Assembly (NCBI GenBank): GCA_023663635.1 | Contig: JAMPHD010000028.1 | Coordinates: 1 to 34,933 of the forward strand | Length of the DNA: 34,933 nt | Reading direction: 5' to 3' | Origin: Acetatifactor muris | Lineage (GTDB): Bacteria; Bacillota; Clostridia; Lachnospirales; Lachnospiraceae | Shown here: piece after piece, positions 15,235 through 22,117 of the stretch | Numbering within the stretch: the stretch's first letter is position 1 | How the letters are laid out: every line of letters begins with the position of its first letter | Position numbers and translations under genes: made by a program | Notes under the pieces: model-generated | The model's database searches: none | Told to the model about the DNA's origin: nothing | Seen by the model: the letters and a program-made list of their open reading frames with translations, nothing else

Positions 15235-15360
15235 GTCCTCCCATCCGTGTGCGCCGGCGTTTCTTATTGCCGGCCGCCCCATGAAAGTGTGCAACCACGG
15301 CTCAAACTGACAGACGCCGGGGTATGTTGATTGCACGTTTACAACTACTCCCTTTTAACT
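15225..15360 (-). ncRNA. yybP-ykoY-type (Mn2+) riboswitch aptamer
   Basis: The untranslated leader of the exchanger gene shows the conserved pieces of the yybP-ykoY class in order: GGGAGTAG (15352-15345), a short hairpin, TCAACATAC (15330-15322), a GC-rich helical arm (CCGTG near 15300 pairing with CACGG near 15250, enclosing a GCCGGC hairpin), then CAAGACTTTT (15236-15227). The closing helix P1 is TAAAAG (15357-15352) with CTTTTA (15230-15225). The 3' strand of P1 is also needed for the terminator at 15194-15234, so metal binding would favour read-through. The class is known to bind Mn2+ and to control Mn2+ efflux and other cation genes. Assignment is by eye from remembered consensus, not a covariance search. 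Confidence 0.82.
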
Positions 15361-15366
15361 GTGATA

Positions 15367-15395
15367 AGAGTATCATGTTTGGGGCGGCTTGTCAA
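15367..15395 (-). promoter_or_regulatory. Promoter of the riboswitch-exchanger transcript
   Basis: On the minus strand a perfect TTGACA (15395-15390), a 17-bp spacer and TACTCT (15372-15367) preceded by TGA. Predicted start near 15360 is at the 5' edge of the riboswitch. Confidence 0.8.
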
Positions 15396-15441
15396 GAATA
15401 ATTATTCCTAAGATAGGCATGAATATCAAAGAAAATCGGTA

Positions 15442-15470
15442 TTGACAACCGTGAACGCGTTTGCTATAAT
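15442..15470 (+). promoter_or_regulatory. Consensus promoter of the tRNA-Thr transcript
   Basis: TTGACA (15442-15447) and TATAAT (15465-15470), both perfect, with a 17-bp spacer. It starts transcription near 15477, 26 nt before the mature tRNA, and is divergent from the riboswitch promoter. Confidence 0.9.
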
Positions 15471-15502
15471 ATAACACGGTGATTGTGCAGACAATCCTAA
15501 GC

Positions 15503-15575
15503 GCTGCTGTGGCTCAGTCGGTAGAGCGTCACATTGGTAATGTGGAGGTCACCGGTTCGATTCCGGTCAGCAGCT
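15503..15575 (+). tRNA. tRNA-Thr (anticodon GGU)
   Basis: A 73-nt cloverleaf. Acceptor arms GCTGCTG and CAGCAGC pair perfectly with discriminator T; the D arm is GCTC..GAGC; the anticodon loop TTGGTAA has anticodon GGT at 15536-15538; the T arm is ACCGG-TTCGATT-CCGGT. The CCA end is not encoded. Position 37, the A after the anticodon, is where t6A is made. The trmO gene follows on the same strand. Confidence 0.97.
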
Positions 15576-15584
15576 CTTTGTGAG

Positions 15585-15618
15585 ACAGAATCCTGTGAGA
15601 ACAGGGTTCTGTTTTTTT
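15585..15618 (+). terminator. Intrinsic terminator between tRNA-Thr and trmO
   Basis: A 12-bp stem (ACAGAA, one T-G wobble, CCTGT; then ACAGG, TTCTGT) closed by a GAGA tetraloop and followed by seven T residues. It ends the tRNA transcript, yet trmO begins only 15 bp later with no promoter between, so trmO expression must rely on read-through. Confidence 0.9.
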
Positions 15619-15632
15619 GACAGGAGGACGGA

Positions 15633-16463
15633 ATGGATCGCGACAGGACGAACGACAATAAGACGGACAGCAATAGAACAGGCAGCGCCGGAACAGATGG
15701 CACCGGGATGGCCGATACCGGAACGGATGGCATCGGGGCGGCCGATACCGGAACAGAGCGCCGACTGCGGGTGATCGCCCGCATCCACACGGAATTTCCC
15801 GCCAAATTCGGCATCCCCAGGCAGAGCGGCCTGGTGGAGGAACTGCGGGGGGAGATCGTGTTGGAGCCTGAATACCGCAGACCGGAGGCACTGTACGGGA
15901 TAGAGGAATTTTCACATCTGTGGCTTCTGTGGGATTTTTCCGAGGCGAGACGCGAGAATTGGTCCGCCACGGTCGCTCCCCCCAGACTGGGCGGTCGAGA
16001 GAAAAGAGGGGTCTTTGCCACCCGCTCTCCCTTTCGGCCCAACTCCATCGGGCTCTCCTGCGTCAGGCTGCAGGAGGTTTGTTGGGAGGGCGAAGATTGT
16101 CCGAAACTCATTGTCGCCGGGGCGGATCTGATGGATGGCACACCCATCTATGACATCAAGCCCTATCTGCCCTACGCGGACGCGCATCCGGAGGCATCGG
16201 GCGGTTTCGGACAGGCACACAGCGGGGACGGCATTGAGGTGGAATTTCCCGAGGAACTGTTACACCGTCTGCCCGAGGAGAAACGCCGCGCTGCCCTCCA
16301 GGTGTTGCAGCAGGATCCCCGGGCGGCCTACCACAAGAAACCGGATTATGTCTATGGCATGGAGTTCGCGGGTTTTGATATCCGCTTTACGGTGGAAAAT
16401 GATGTGTTACTGGTGCGTGACGTGATATCCACGGCAGGACAGGATTGGGAGAACATAAAATAG
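15633..16463 (+). CDS. trmO: tRNA (N6-threonylcarbamoyladenosine(37)-N6)-methyltransferase TrmO
   Basis: A 276-residue TrmO/YaeB (UPF0066) protein. The core begins near residue 44 (RLRVIARIHTEFPAKFGIPR) and contains the family signature RSPFRPNSIGLS (131-142) and the substrate-side DIKPYLPY (174-181). The enzyme uses SAM to convert t6A37 to m6t6A37; in E. coli the substrate is tRNA-Thr(GGU). The first 43 residues are a Gly/Thr/Asp-rich low-complexity extension with the unit DTGTDGIGAADTGTE, which the family does not normally have; a start further in could remove it, but AGGAGG sits ideally before the ATG at 15633. Downstream of the matching tRNA gene and its terminator, with no separate promoter visible. 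Confidence 0.88.
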   Translation: MDRDRTNDNKTDSNRTGSAGTDGTGMADTGTDGIGAADTGTERRLRVIARIHTEFPAKFGIPRQSGLVEELRGEIVLEPEYRRPEALYGIEEFSHLWLLWDFSEARRENWSATVAPPRLGGREKRGVFATRSPFRPNSIGLSCVRLQEVCWEGEDCPKLIVAGADLMDGTPIYDIKPYLPYADAHPEASGGFGQAHSGDGIEVEFPEELLHRLPEEKRRAALQVLQQDPRAAYHKKPDYVYGMEFAGFDIRFTVENDVLLVRDVISTAGQDWENIK

Positions 16464-16500
16464 CCGGCGCTAAACTCTTGGTTTAACGCCGGCATTCTCA
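16463..16500. terminator. Bidirectional terminator between trmO and the NlpC/P60 gene
   Basis: A 13-bp stem with one mismatch (GCCGGCGCTAAAC / GTTTAACGCCGGC) and a 5-nt loop. The trmO stop codon overlaps its first base. On the minus strand it is followed by TATTTTAT, so it can also end the wall-hydrolase gene, whose stop codon is 70 bp away. Confidence 0.75.
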
Positions 16501-16561
16501 CATTTTCCGGTCCCGGTCTTCGGTCTTACAATTCCGATCTTCTAATTTCCGCCGTCTTCCG

Positions 16562-17608
16562 TCAATCGTACAGCACGCGCACGCACTTCTTGGGGGTGCG
16601 GTAATTGTACTGGCTGATCTTGATGCCGGACTTGGGGTTGCTGGCATGGATCACTCTGCCGCCGCCGATATAGATGGCCACATGGTTGATCGTGCCGCTG
16701 CTGTTGGCGTAGAATACCAGATCGCCCGGCAGAAGCTCCGACGCGCTGATCTTGGTGCCGTCCCCTGCCTGTGACGAGGAAGTACGGCTCAGCTTCACGC
16801 CGAATTTCTTGAACACGCTCTGCACGAAACCGGAGCAGTCGGCGCCCTTGGTCAGACTGGTGCCGCCCCATACATAGGGATTGCCCAAGAACTGCTTGGC
16901 GTATTCCACCACATCCACGCGGATATCGGACACGCCCTGACCGTAGAGCAGCTCTGTCATGGTGATCGCCGTTCCCAATTTCTCCTGTACATCCACATAT
17001 TCCGCCGACACATAAGCCGGCTCACCGTCCAAGGAGACTTGGATCCAATCGCCCATATCCTCGACGAAATCCAGTTCCTCTCCCTTTAAGACCTGCGTCA
17101 TGACGGCACTGTTCGTGTCCGCCTCATCTCTCACGTTCAGATTATCCACATTGGCCACCGCCACCGTGCGCACCAATTCCCCTGCCTTCAGCTTGGCGTC
17201 CGGTCCCATGAACAGATAATCCGTGCTCACATAGCCTTCCACCTCTCCGGACTGAATATGCGCCCAACCGTCCAGAACCTCCAACACCTCACAGGCGGAA
17301 TCCTTGGGCATCTTGCCCACCAGTTTGCCGTCCATTGCGGGCACCGCGCGCACGTTCAGATTGCCGCTCTCCACATTTGCGATGCCGATGTTGGTATATC
17401 CCCAGGACGCTCCCCTGGCCTGCTCCGCGATCTCCAGATAGTCCTCCGCGGTCAGATTGGTCTCAAACACGGAGCCAACGCCCGCTGCCAGAAGATTGCC
17501 CCCTGTCTCCGCGGCGGATACCGTCAGGGGATCCAACAGCATACAACATGCCATACCCGTGGCCACAAGCCTTATTCCTTTCGTGATCGTTCCAAAATCT
17601 TTCGTCAT
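16562..17608 (-). CDS. Secreted SH3/NlpC-P60 peptidoglycan endopeptidase
   Basis: A 348-residue wall hydrolase. A signal peptide (residues 1 to about 33, hydrophobic IRLVATGMACCMLL, cleavage near VSA-AE) leads to two bacterial SH3 domains (about 72-135, starting ANVESGNLNVRAVP, and 148-208, starting ANVDNLNVRDEA) and a C-terminal NlpC/P60 domain (about 228-348). The catalytic residues are Cys258 (GADCSGFVQSVF), His309 (INHVAIYIG) and a third polar residue His321 (VIHASNP). It probably cuts stem peptides between D-Glu and the diamino acid. A TTG at 17623 is possible, but GGAGAA fits the ATG at 17608. It is driven by one of the strongest promoters in the window. Confidence 0.92.
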   Translation of the reverse strand: MTKDFGTITKGIRLVATGMACCMLLDPLTVSAAETGGNLLAAGVGSVFETNLTAEDYLEIAEQARGASWGYTNIGIANVESGNLNVRAVPAMDGKLVGKMPKDSACEVLEVLDGWAHIQSGEVEGYVSTDYLFMGPDAKLKAGELVRTVAVANVDNLNVRDEADTNSAVMTQVLKGEELDFVEDMGDWIQVSLDGEPAYVSAEYVDVQEKLGTAITMTELLYGQGVSDIRVDVVEYAKQFLGNPYVWGGTSLTKGADCSGFVQSVFKKFGVKLSRTSSSQAGDGTKISASELLPGDLVFYANSSGTINHVAIYIGGGRVIHASNPKSGIKISQYNYRTPKKCVRVLYD

Positions 17609-17665
17609 TGATCTATTCTCCAAAGTTTTTACACATTTGTTACAAAATTATTACATCTACAATTT

Positions 17666-17694
17666 ATTATACAGACGCATGCCCCCCATGTCAA
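17666..17694 (-). promoter_or_regulatory. Consensus sigma-A promoter of the NlpC/P60 gene
   Basis: On the minus strand TTGACA (17694-17689) and TATAAT (17671-17666), both perfect, separated by 17 bp; the leader is about 50 nt. The stretch from 17695 to 17773 is T/A-rich with runs of seven T residues on the minus strand and the palindrome ATTTCTTAAGAAAT near 17750, which may end the tcdA transcript. Confidence 0.88.
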
Positions 17695-17773
17695 CTATTT
17701 TTCCCATAAAATCTTAAAAAAACAGCAAAAAAAGGAATCGTTTCTTAGGATTTCTTAAGAAATGGTCCCTCTC

Positions 17774-18481
17774 CTACTTAACAATTCCCGCCAGATCCTT
17801 GATCACTTCCCCGGCCATGATCAGGCCGACCACGGAGGGCACAAAGGCCACACTCCCGGGCACGGGCCTCTCTCCGTCTCCCTGCCCCTGCGGGCGAACG
17901 GGCTCCTCCGTGGAATACACCACTTTCAGATGCTCCACGCCCCGGCGCCTCAGCTCCCTGCGCATGACTTTTGCCAACGGGCAGACCGTGGTCTCACAGA
18001 TGTCCGCCACTTTAAATCTTGTGGGATCCAGCTTGTTGCCCGCGCCCATGGAGCTGATGACGGGCACGCCCGCCTCCCTGGCCCGCAGAATGATGTCGAT
18101 CTTGGCCGTGACGGTATCCACTGCGTCCACCACATAGGAATACTCGCGAAAATCAAACTCTCCCGCCGTCTCCGGCAGATAAAAACACGGGTGGACCGTC
18201 ACCCGGGCCTCGGGATTGATGGAGAGGATCCGCTCCCTCATCACATCTGTCTTGTACCGCCCGATGGTCTCCCCCGTGGCTATGATCTGTCTGTTGAGAT
18301 TGGTGGGGCTGACCACGTCGCTGTCCGTCAGATCAATGCTCCCCACGCCGCTTCGGGCCAATGCCTCCACCACATGGCCGCCCACGCCGCCCACGCCGAA
18401 CACGGCCACTCTGGACTCCGCCAGTCTCCGCATCCCGTCCTCGCCCAACAGAAGTCTCGTTCTGTCAAATATCTCCGACAT
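17774..18481 (-). CDS. tcdA: tRNA threonylcarbamoyladenosine dehydratase TcdA (ThiF/E1-like)
   Basis: A 235-residue ThiF/E1-superfamily protein. The nucleotide-binding loop VFGVGGVGGHVVEALARSG is at residues 28-46, followed by DSDVVSPTNLNRQ (53-65) with the conserved Asp and Arg, and CETTVCPLAKVMRRELR (162-178) with the cysteine pair of the family. TcdA (CsdL) uses ATP to cyclise t6A37 of tRNAs to ct6A. The frame is open to 18607, but the ATG at 18481 shares one base with the stop of the upstream transporter gene (TGATG) and has GGAG before it, so the two are translationally coupled. The reason for pairing with a phosphate transporter is not clear. Confidence 0.87.
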   Translation of the reverse strand: MSEIFDRTRLLLGEDGMRRLAESRVAVFGVGGVGGHVVEALARSGVGSIDLTDSDVVSPTNLNRQIIATGETIGRYKTDVMRERILSINPEARVTVHPCFYLPETAGEFDFREYSYVVDAVDTVTAKIDIILRAREAGVPVISSMGAGNKLDPTRFKVADICETTVCPLAKVMRRELRRRGVEHLKVVYSTEEPVRPQGQGDGERPVPGSVAFVPSVVGLIMAGEVIKDLAGIVK

Positions 18482-20142
18482 CACTCCACCGCCTCTTCGT
18501 CCTGATCCGCCGCAATGATCGCGAAGGCTATGTTGGTGGCGTGGTCGGATACCCGCTCCAGACCGGACACCACATCTGAGAAGATCATGCCGGCCTCGGG
18601 CGTACACTCGCCCCTTGTCAGACGCTCCACATGTCTCCTCTGCAGCTCCCGCTCCTTCTCGTCCACTTTGTCCTCCAGTTCAATGACCTCCGACATCCGG
18701 CTGTCGTCACTGTGGGCAAACATGGCTATGGCATCCTGTATGATCCTGTTGACCATATCCAACATCTCGCCCAACTCCCGCTGAGCCTCCTTGCTGATGC
18801 TGACGCCGGTCTCTATGCGCTGCCCCGCCGCGTCCGCCACATTCTCCGCATGGTCGCCGATGCGCTCGATATCGTTCACCACATGGAACAGAGCGCCCAG
18901 ACTCTTCAAGTCCTCAATGGGCAGAGTGGACTGATTGATCTTGACCAGATAGTCCGTGATGGCATGGTTCAGGAAGTTGATATTTTTCTCCACCTCATAC
19001 ACTTCCCGGATGTCCTCCTCGTCCAGAGTGATGAGAGCGTTCATGGCGCGGTTTAAATTCTCATTGGCCAGATCCGCCATGCGCTCCAACTCCCTGATCA
19101 CGCCCACCACGGCCGTGGCGGGGTTAAATACGACCTTCTCACCGATATATTTCAACTGATAGCTCTCGCGATAATTGATCTTCCTGTCCTCACCGGGCAC
19201 GCTCCGGATGGCGAGTTTCACAATCAGATTCGAGAACGGGAACAGTACGATCACCTGGAAGATCTTGATGATCGTGTGGGCGTTTGCCACGAAACGGCCG
19301 TTGTTGCCGCCGGAGACCGCTTGGATCATCCCGACCACGGGATCCGTGGCAACGAGGAGAACGATATAGATCAAAACCGTTCCGATCACATTGAACCAAA
19401 AGTGGATCAGCGCCGCGCGTTTCGCGTCTTTCTTGCCGGAGAGGGAAGTCAGCATCGCGGTGGTGCAGGCGCCGATATTACATCCCAGAATGATATACAG
19501 ACAGATGGGCAGGGCCAACAGATCCTGATTGGCCATCAACAGCACAATGCTGACCGTGACGGAGGAACTCTGTATGACGGAGGTGAGCACCACGCCCATC
19601 AGGGTCGCCAGAAGAGGATTCCTTAAGGAGCTCAAGAGCTGTACCAGTTCAGGCACATTCCTCATGCCCGCCATGGCTCCGGACATGGTCTGCAGCCCCA
19701 GAAACAAAATGCCGAAACCCACCACGATACTCGCGGCCTGTTTCACATTCTGTCTGCTGCAGAACATGGCGACCAGAACGCCCGCCAGAAGAATGATCGG
19801 AGCGATCTCCGAGAGATTGAAGGATACCAGTTGGGAGGTGATGGTGGTACCGATGTTGGCGCCGAAGATCACGCCGGCCGCCTGATACAGATCCATCAGC
19901 CCCGCGTTGACAAAACTCACCACCATGGACGTACACGCCGATGAGGACTGAATGACGCCCGTGAAGATGATCCCAATCAACATACCCATAAAACGATTGG
20001 TGGTAAAAATTTCCAGAATGCGGCGTAATTTGGCGCCCGCCACCTTTTCGATGGACTCGCTCATAAGACTCATGCCAAAAAGAAACAGGCCCAGACCTCC
20101 GGCCAAAGATAAAAACATGTTCATTATCTGATCTGCACTCAT
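18481..20142 (-). CDS. Na+/phosphate cotransporter with C-terminal PhoU-like domain
   Basis: A 553-residue NptA/YjbB-type protein. Residues 1 to about 330 carry two Na/Pi cotransporter repeats, each with the QSSS signature (65-68 in TGVIQSSSACTS and 191-194 in TSVIQSSSVTVS) and the partner motifs GANIGTTIT and GCNIGACTT. Residues about 345-550 form a PhoU-like helical domain (RELERMADLANENLNRAM, HVVNDIERIGDHAENVAD, GLERVSDHATNIAF). It moves phosphate with sodium, as export or import; direction cannot be told from sequence. The frame reaches 20208, but ATG 20142 follows AAGGAAG. It leads an operon with tcdA and has its own promoter. Confidence 0.9.
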   Translation of the reverse strand: MSADQIMNMFLSLAGGLGLFLFGMSLMSESIEKVAGAKLRRILEIFTTNRFMGMLIGIIFTGVIQSSSACTSMVVSFVNAGLMDLYQAAGVIFGANIGTTITSQLVSFNLSEIAPIILLAGVLVAMFCSRQNVKQAASIVVGFGILFLGLQTMSGAMAGMRNVPELVQLLSSLRNPLLATLMGVVLTSVIQSSSVTVSIVLLMANQDLLALPICLYIILGCNIGACTTAMLTSLSGKKDAKRAALIHFWFNVIGTVLIYIVLLVATDPVVGMIQAVSGGNNGRFVANAHTIIKIFQVIVLFPFSNLIVKLAIRSVPGEDRKINYRESYQLKYIGEKVVFNPATAVVGVIRELERMADLANENLNRAMNALITLDEEDIREVYEVEKNINFLNHAITDYLVKINQSTLPIEDLKSLGALFHVVNDIERIGDHAENVADAAGQRIETGVSISKEAQRELGEMLDMVNRIIQDAIAMFAHSDDSRMSEVIELEDKVDEKERELQRRHVERLTRGECTPEAGMIFSDVVSGLERVSDHATNIAFAIIAADQDEEAVE

Positions 20143-20162
20143 TCCGATTCTTCCTTCATTCC

Positions 20163-20177
20163 GTTTGCCCGGCAAAC
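20163..20177. promoter_or_regulatory. Palindrome in the leader of the Na/Pi cotransporter operon
   Basis: A perfect 15-bp palindrome, GTTTGCC-c-GGCAAAC, lies about 30-40 nt after the predicted transcription start and before the ribosome binding site. It is a good size for a dimeric repressor; the one-base centre makes an RNA hairpin less likely. Confidence 0.5.
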
Positions 20178-20211
20178 ATTGCAAAATGGTCTTCCCAAAA
20201 CACCCCAATAT

Positions 20212-20240
20212 ATTGTACCGGGAAAATCATGGAATGACAA
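20212..20240 (-). promoter_or_regulatory. Promoter of the Na/Pi cotransporter-tcdA operon
   Basis: On the minus strand TTGTCA (20240-20235), 17 bp, TACAAT (20217-20212). It begins immediately after the ribF stop codon, so the transporter pair can be expressed apart from the translation operon. Confidence 0.75.
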
Positions 20241-20243
20241 GCA

Positions 20244-21167
20244 TCATTTTGCCGCGTGATACCGCTCCCCCGCGCGGATGTCCTCCTCAAGCTGCGCGCG
20301 CAGCGCCTCCACATCCGCAAAACGCCGCTCCGGTCGGTGAAATGCCAAAAGCTCCACCTCCAGTTCCCGGCCGTAGAGATTGCCGTGGAAATCATAGAGA
20401 TAAGACTCCACACCCATGGCCTCCCTGTCGGATATGGTGGGTTTGCAGCCCACATTGCTGATGGAGCAAAAGGTCTCCCTCCCGCAATGCGTCAGAGAAA
20501 AATACACGCCGTTGGGAGGCAGCAGCTTGCCAGACTCGGGACACAGATTCACCGTGGGAAATCCGATCGTCCTTCCGATGCGATGTCCCGGGATCACGAT
20601 CCCCGAGACCCCGTAGGGCGCGCCGAGAAGTCTCTCCGCCTCCTCCATGCGCCCCGCCTCCACACAGGCCCGTATGCGGCTGGAGCTGACCTCGGCGCCG
20701 TCCATTCGCACCTTTTCGATCACATCAAACGTGAAGGGGATCTCCCCGCCAAGCCGTCTCATCAGCGCGGCGTCCCCCGCTCCGCCCCTGCCAAAGGACA
20801 GATCCTCTCCGGCGGCGATATATTTTGCGCATAATTTCCCTGTCAGGTACTCCCGCACAAACTCCTCGGGCGGTATGGCTGCCGTGCGCGCGTTCAATGG
20901 AAACTCGATCAGCACGTCCACACCCATGCGGGCAAAAGCCTTCCTCTTCTCCGATACCCCGGTCAGTTCCCTGCCGTCCGACAACCCAAAAAACACCGCA
21001 GGCGTCGGCTGAAACGTCAGGACACAGGCTTTGAGTCCCTGTGCCTTTTGCTCCAATATTTTGGCCAAAAGCCTGCGATGACCTATATGAATGCCGTCAA
21101 ACTTGCCAAGCGCCACCGCCGTACCCGTATGCAGTTGAAAATCCGTGGTCCCCTGAATGATTTCCAT
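20244..21167 (-). CDS. ribF: Bifunctional riboflavin kinase / FAD synthetase
   Basis: A 307-residue RibF that makes FMN and then FAD. The N-terminal nucleotidyltransferase shows GKFDGIHIGHRRLL (21-34) and LSFGRGGAGD (123-132) with SSSRIR (161-166); the C-terminal flavokinase shows HRIGRTIGFPTVNL (195-208) and NGVYFS (219-224). I chose ATG 21167, whose MEIIQGTTDF start fits the family and which has GGAG five bases upstream. An alternative ATG at 21218 overlaps the truB stop (ATGA) and would add MTDGDGGFGGHRGHGDH, encoded by a tandem repeat. Last recognised gene of the translation operon; linkage to truB is usual in Firmicutes. Confidence 0.92.
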   Translation of the reverse strand: MEIIQGTTDFQLHTGTAVALGKFDGIHIGHRRLLAKILEQKAQGLKACVLTFQPTPAVFFGLSDGRELTGVSEKRKAFARMGVDVLIEFPLNARTAAIPPEEFVREYLTGKLCAKYIAAGEDLSFGRGGAGDAALMRRLGGEIPFTFDVIEKVRMDGAEVSSSRIRACVEAGRMEEAERLLGAPYGVSGIVIPGHRIGRTIGFPTVNLCPESGKLLPPNGVYFSLTHCGRETFCSISNVGCKPTISDREAMGVESYLYDFHGNLYGRELEVELLAFHRPERRFADVEALRAQLEEDIRAGERYHAAK

Positions 21168-21206
21168 GTGATCTCCGTGACCTCTGTGACCTCCGAAACC
21201 TCCGTC
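21168..21206 (-). repeat. Four tandem 9-bp units in the truB-ribF junction
   Basis: Read on the minus strand the units are GGAGGTTTC, GGAGGTCAC, AGAGGTCAC and GGAGATCAC, ending directly at the ribF ATG. Each carries a Shine-Dalgarno-like GGAGG or a variant, so copy-number change could alter ribF translation. Confidence 0.7.
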
Positions 21207-21214
21207 TCCGTCCG

Positions 21215-22117
21215 TCATCGCTCCAAAAACATCCTGACCGGCTTATAACATTTCCGCTCTTCCTCGTAGACATAGATCCCCGCAAAAGAACCGTTCTCCC
21301 CATACATGCGCACCTGCCTGTCGGGGGCATGGATCTCCCCCTCCCGCGTCCGTTCGGGTCCGATGCAGTTGCCGTTTTCCAACAGGCGCAGAGCCTCCGC
21401 TTTCACATGAAGCGCCGGGCAGTCCGCAAACAGACTATCCGGCGCCACCAATTTCTCGGCGATACGCCCCTCGTCCCGCAGACGCTCCAACTCATCCAAT
21501 CTAAGCGCCGTGCCCAATTCAAAAGGGCCCGCCTTGGTGCGCACCAGACTCTGCATGGCGCCCCCACAGCCGAGCCTGTCCCCGATATCGGCGCAGAGCG
21601 TGCGGATATAGGTGCCTTTGGAACAGGCCACCCGCATTTTGACCACCGGCAGCTTTATGTCGAGAATCTCAATCTCATAAATTTTCACACGCCTCGGGGC
21701 GCGCTCCACGACCCTGCCCTCTCTGGCCAGCTCGTACAGTTTCTTCCCGTTGACTTTCAGCGCGGAATACATGGGCGGGATCTGTTCGTATTCGCCGACA
21801 AAGCGCGCGATTGCCTCCCGCGTTTCCTCCTCCCCGCACTCCACGGGCATCCGGCGCGCGACCTCCCCCGTGATATCCTGTGTATCCGTGGATATCCCCA
21901 GGATCATCTCCGCCACATACTCCTTGTCCCGATCCGTCAGCATGTCGCAGAGTTTCGTACCGCTGCCCAGACAGACCGGAAGAACCCCCGTTGCCAGGGG
22001 GTCCAGAGTGCCGGTATGACCGATCTTCTTTTGTCCCAAAATGCCCCGCATTTTGGCCACCACATCATGAGAGGTAAAACCGGCCTCCTTGTATATATTT
22101 ATGATTCCGTTGTACAT
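21215..22117 (-). CDS. truB: tRNA pseudouridine(55) synthase
   Basis: A 300-residue TruB that converts U55 to pseudouridine in the T loop of tRNAs. The catalytic Asp39 is in KKIGHTGTLDPLATGVLP; the nucleoside-stacking Tyr is in PPMYSALKVNGKKLYELAREG (114-134); KGTYIRTLCADIG (near 171) is the third family motif. The C-terminal part from about residue 245 is a small PUA-like domain. GAGG lies before the ATG, inside the end of nrnA, which it overlaps by 19 bp. Confidence 0.95.
   Translation of the reverse strand: MYNGIINIYKEAGFTSHDVVAKMRGILGQKKIGHTGTLDPLATGVLPVCLGSGTKLCDMLTDRDKEYVAEMILGISTDTQDITGEVARRMPVECGEEETREAIARFVGEYEQIPPMYSALKVNGKKLYELAREGRVVERAPRRVKIYEIEILDIKLPVVKMRVACSKGTYIRTLCADIGDRLGCGGAMQSLVRTKAGPFELGTALRLDELERLRDEGRIAEKLVAPDSLFADCPALHVKAEALRLLENGNCIGPERTREGEIHAPDRQVRMYGENGSFAGIYVYEEERKCYKPVRMFLER

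Noticed and set aside
15133..15336. N-terminal extension of the cation exchanger
   Set aside because: This stretch is the structured riboswitch and terminator; the ATG at 15132 has a strong GGAGGAG.
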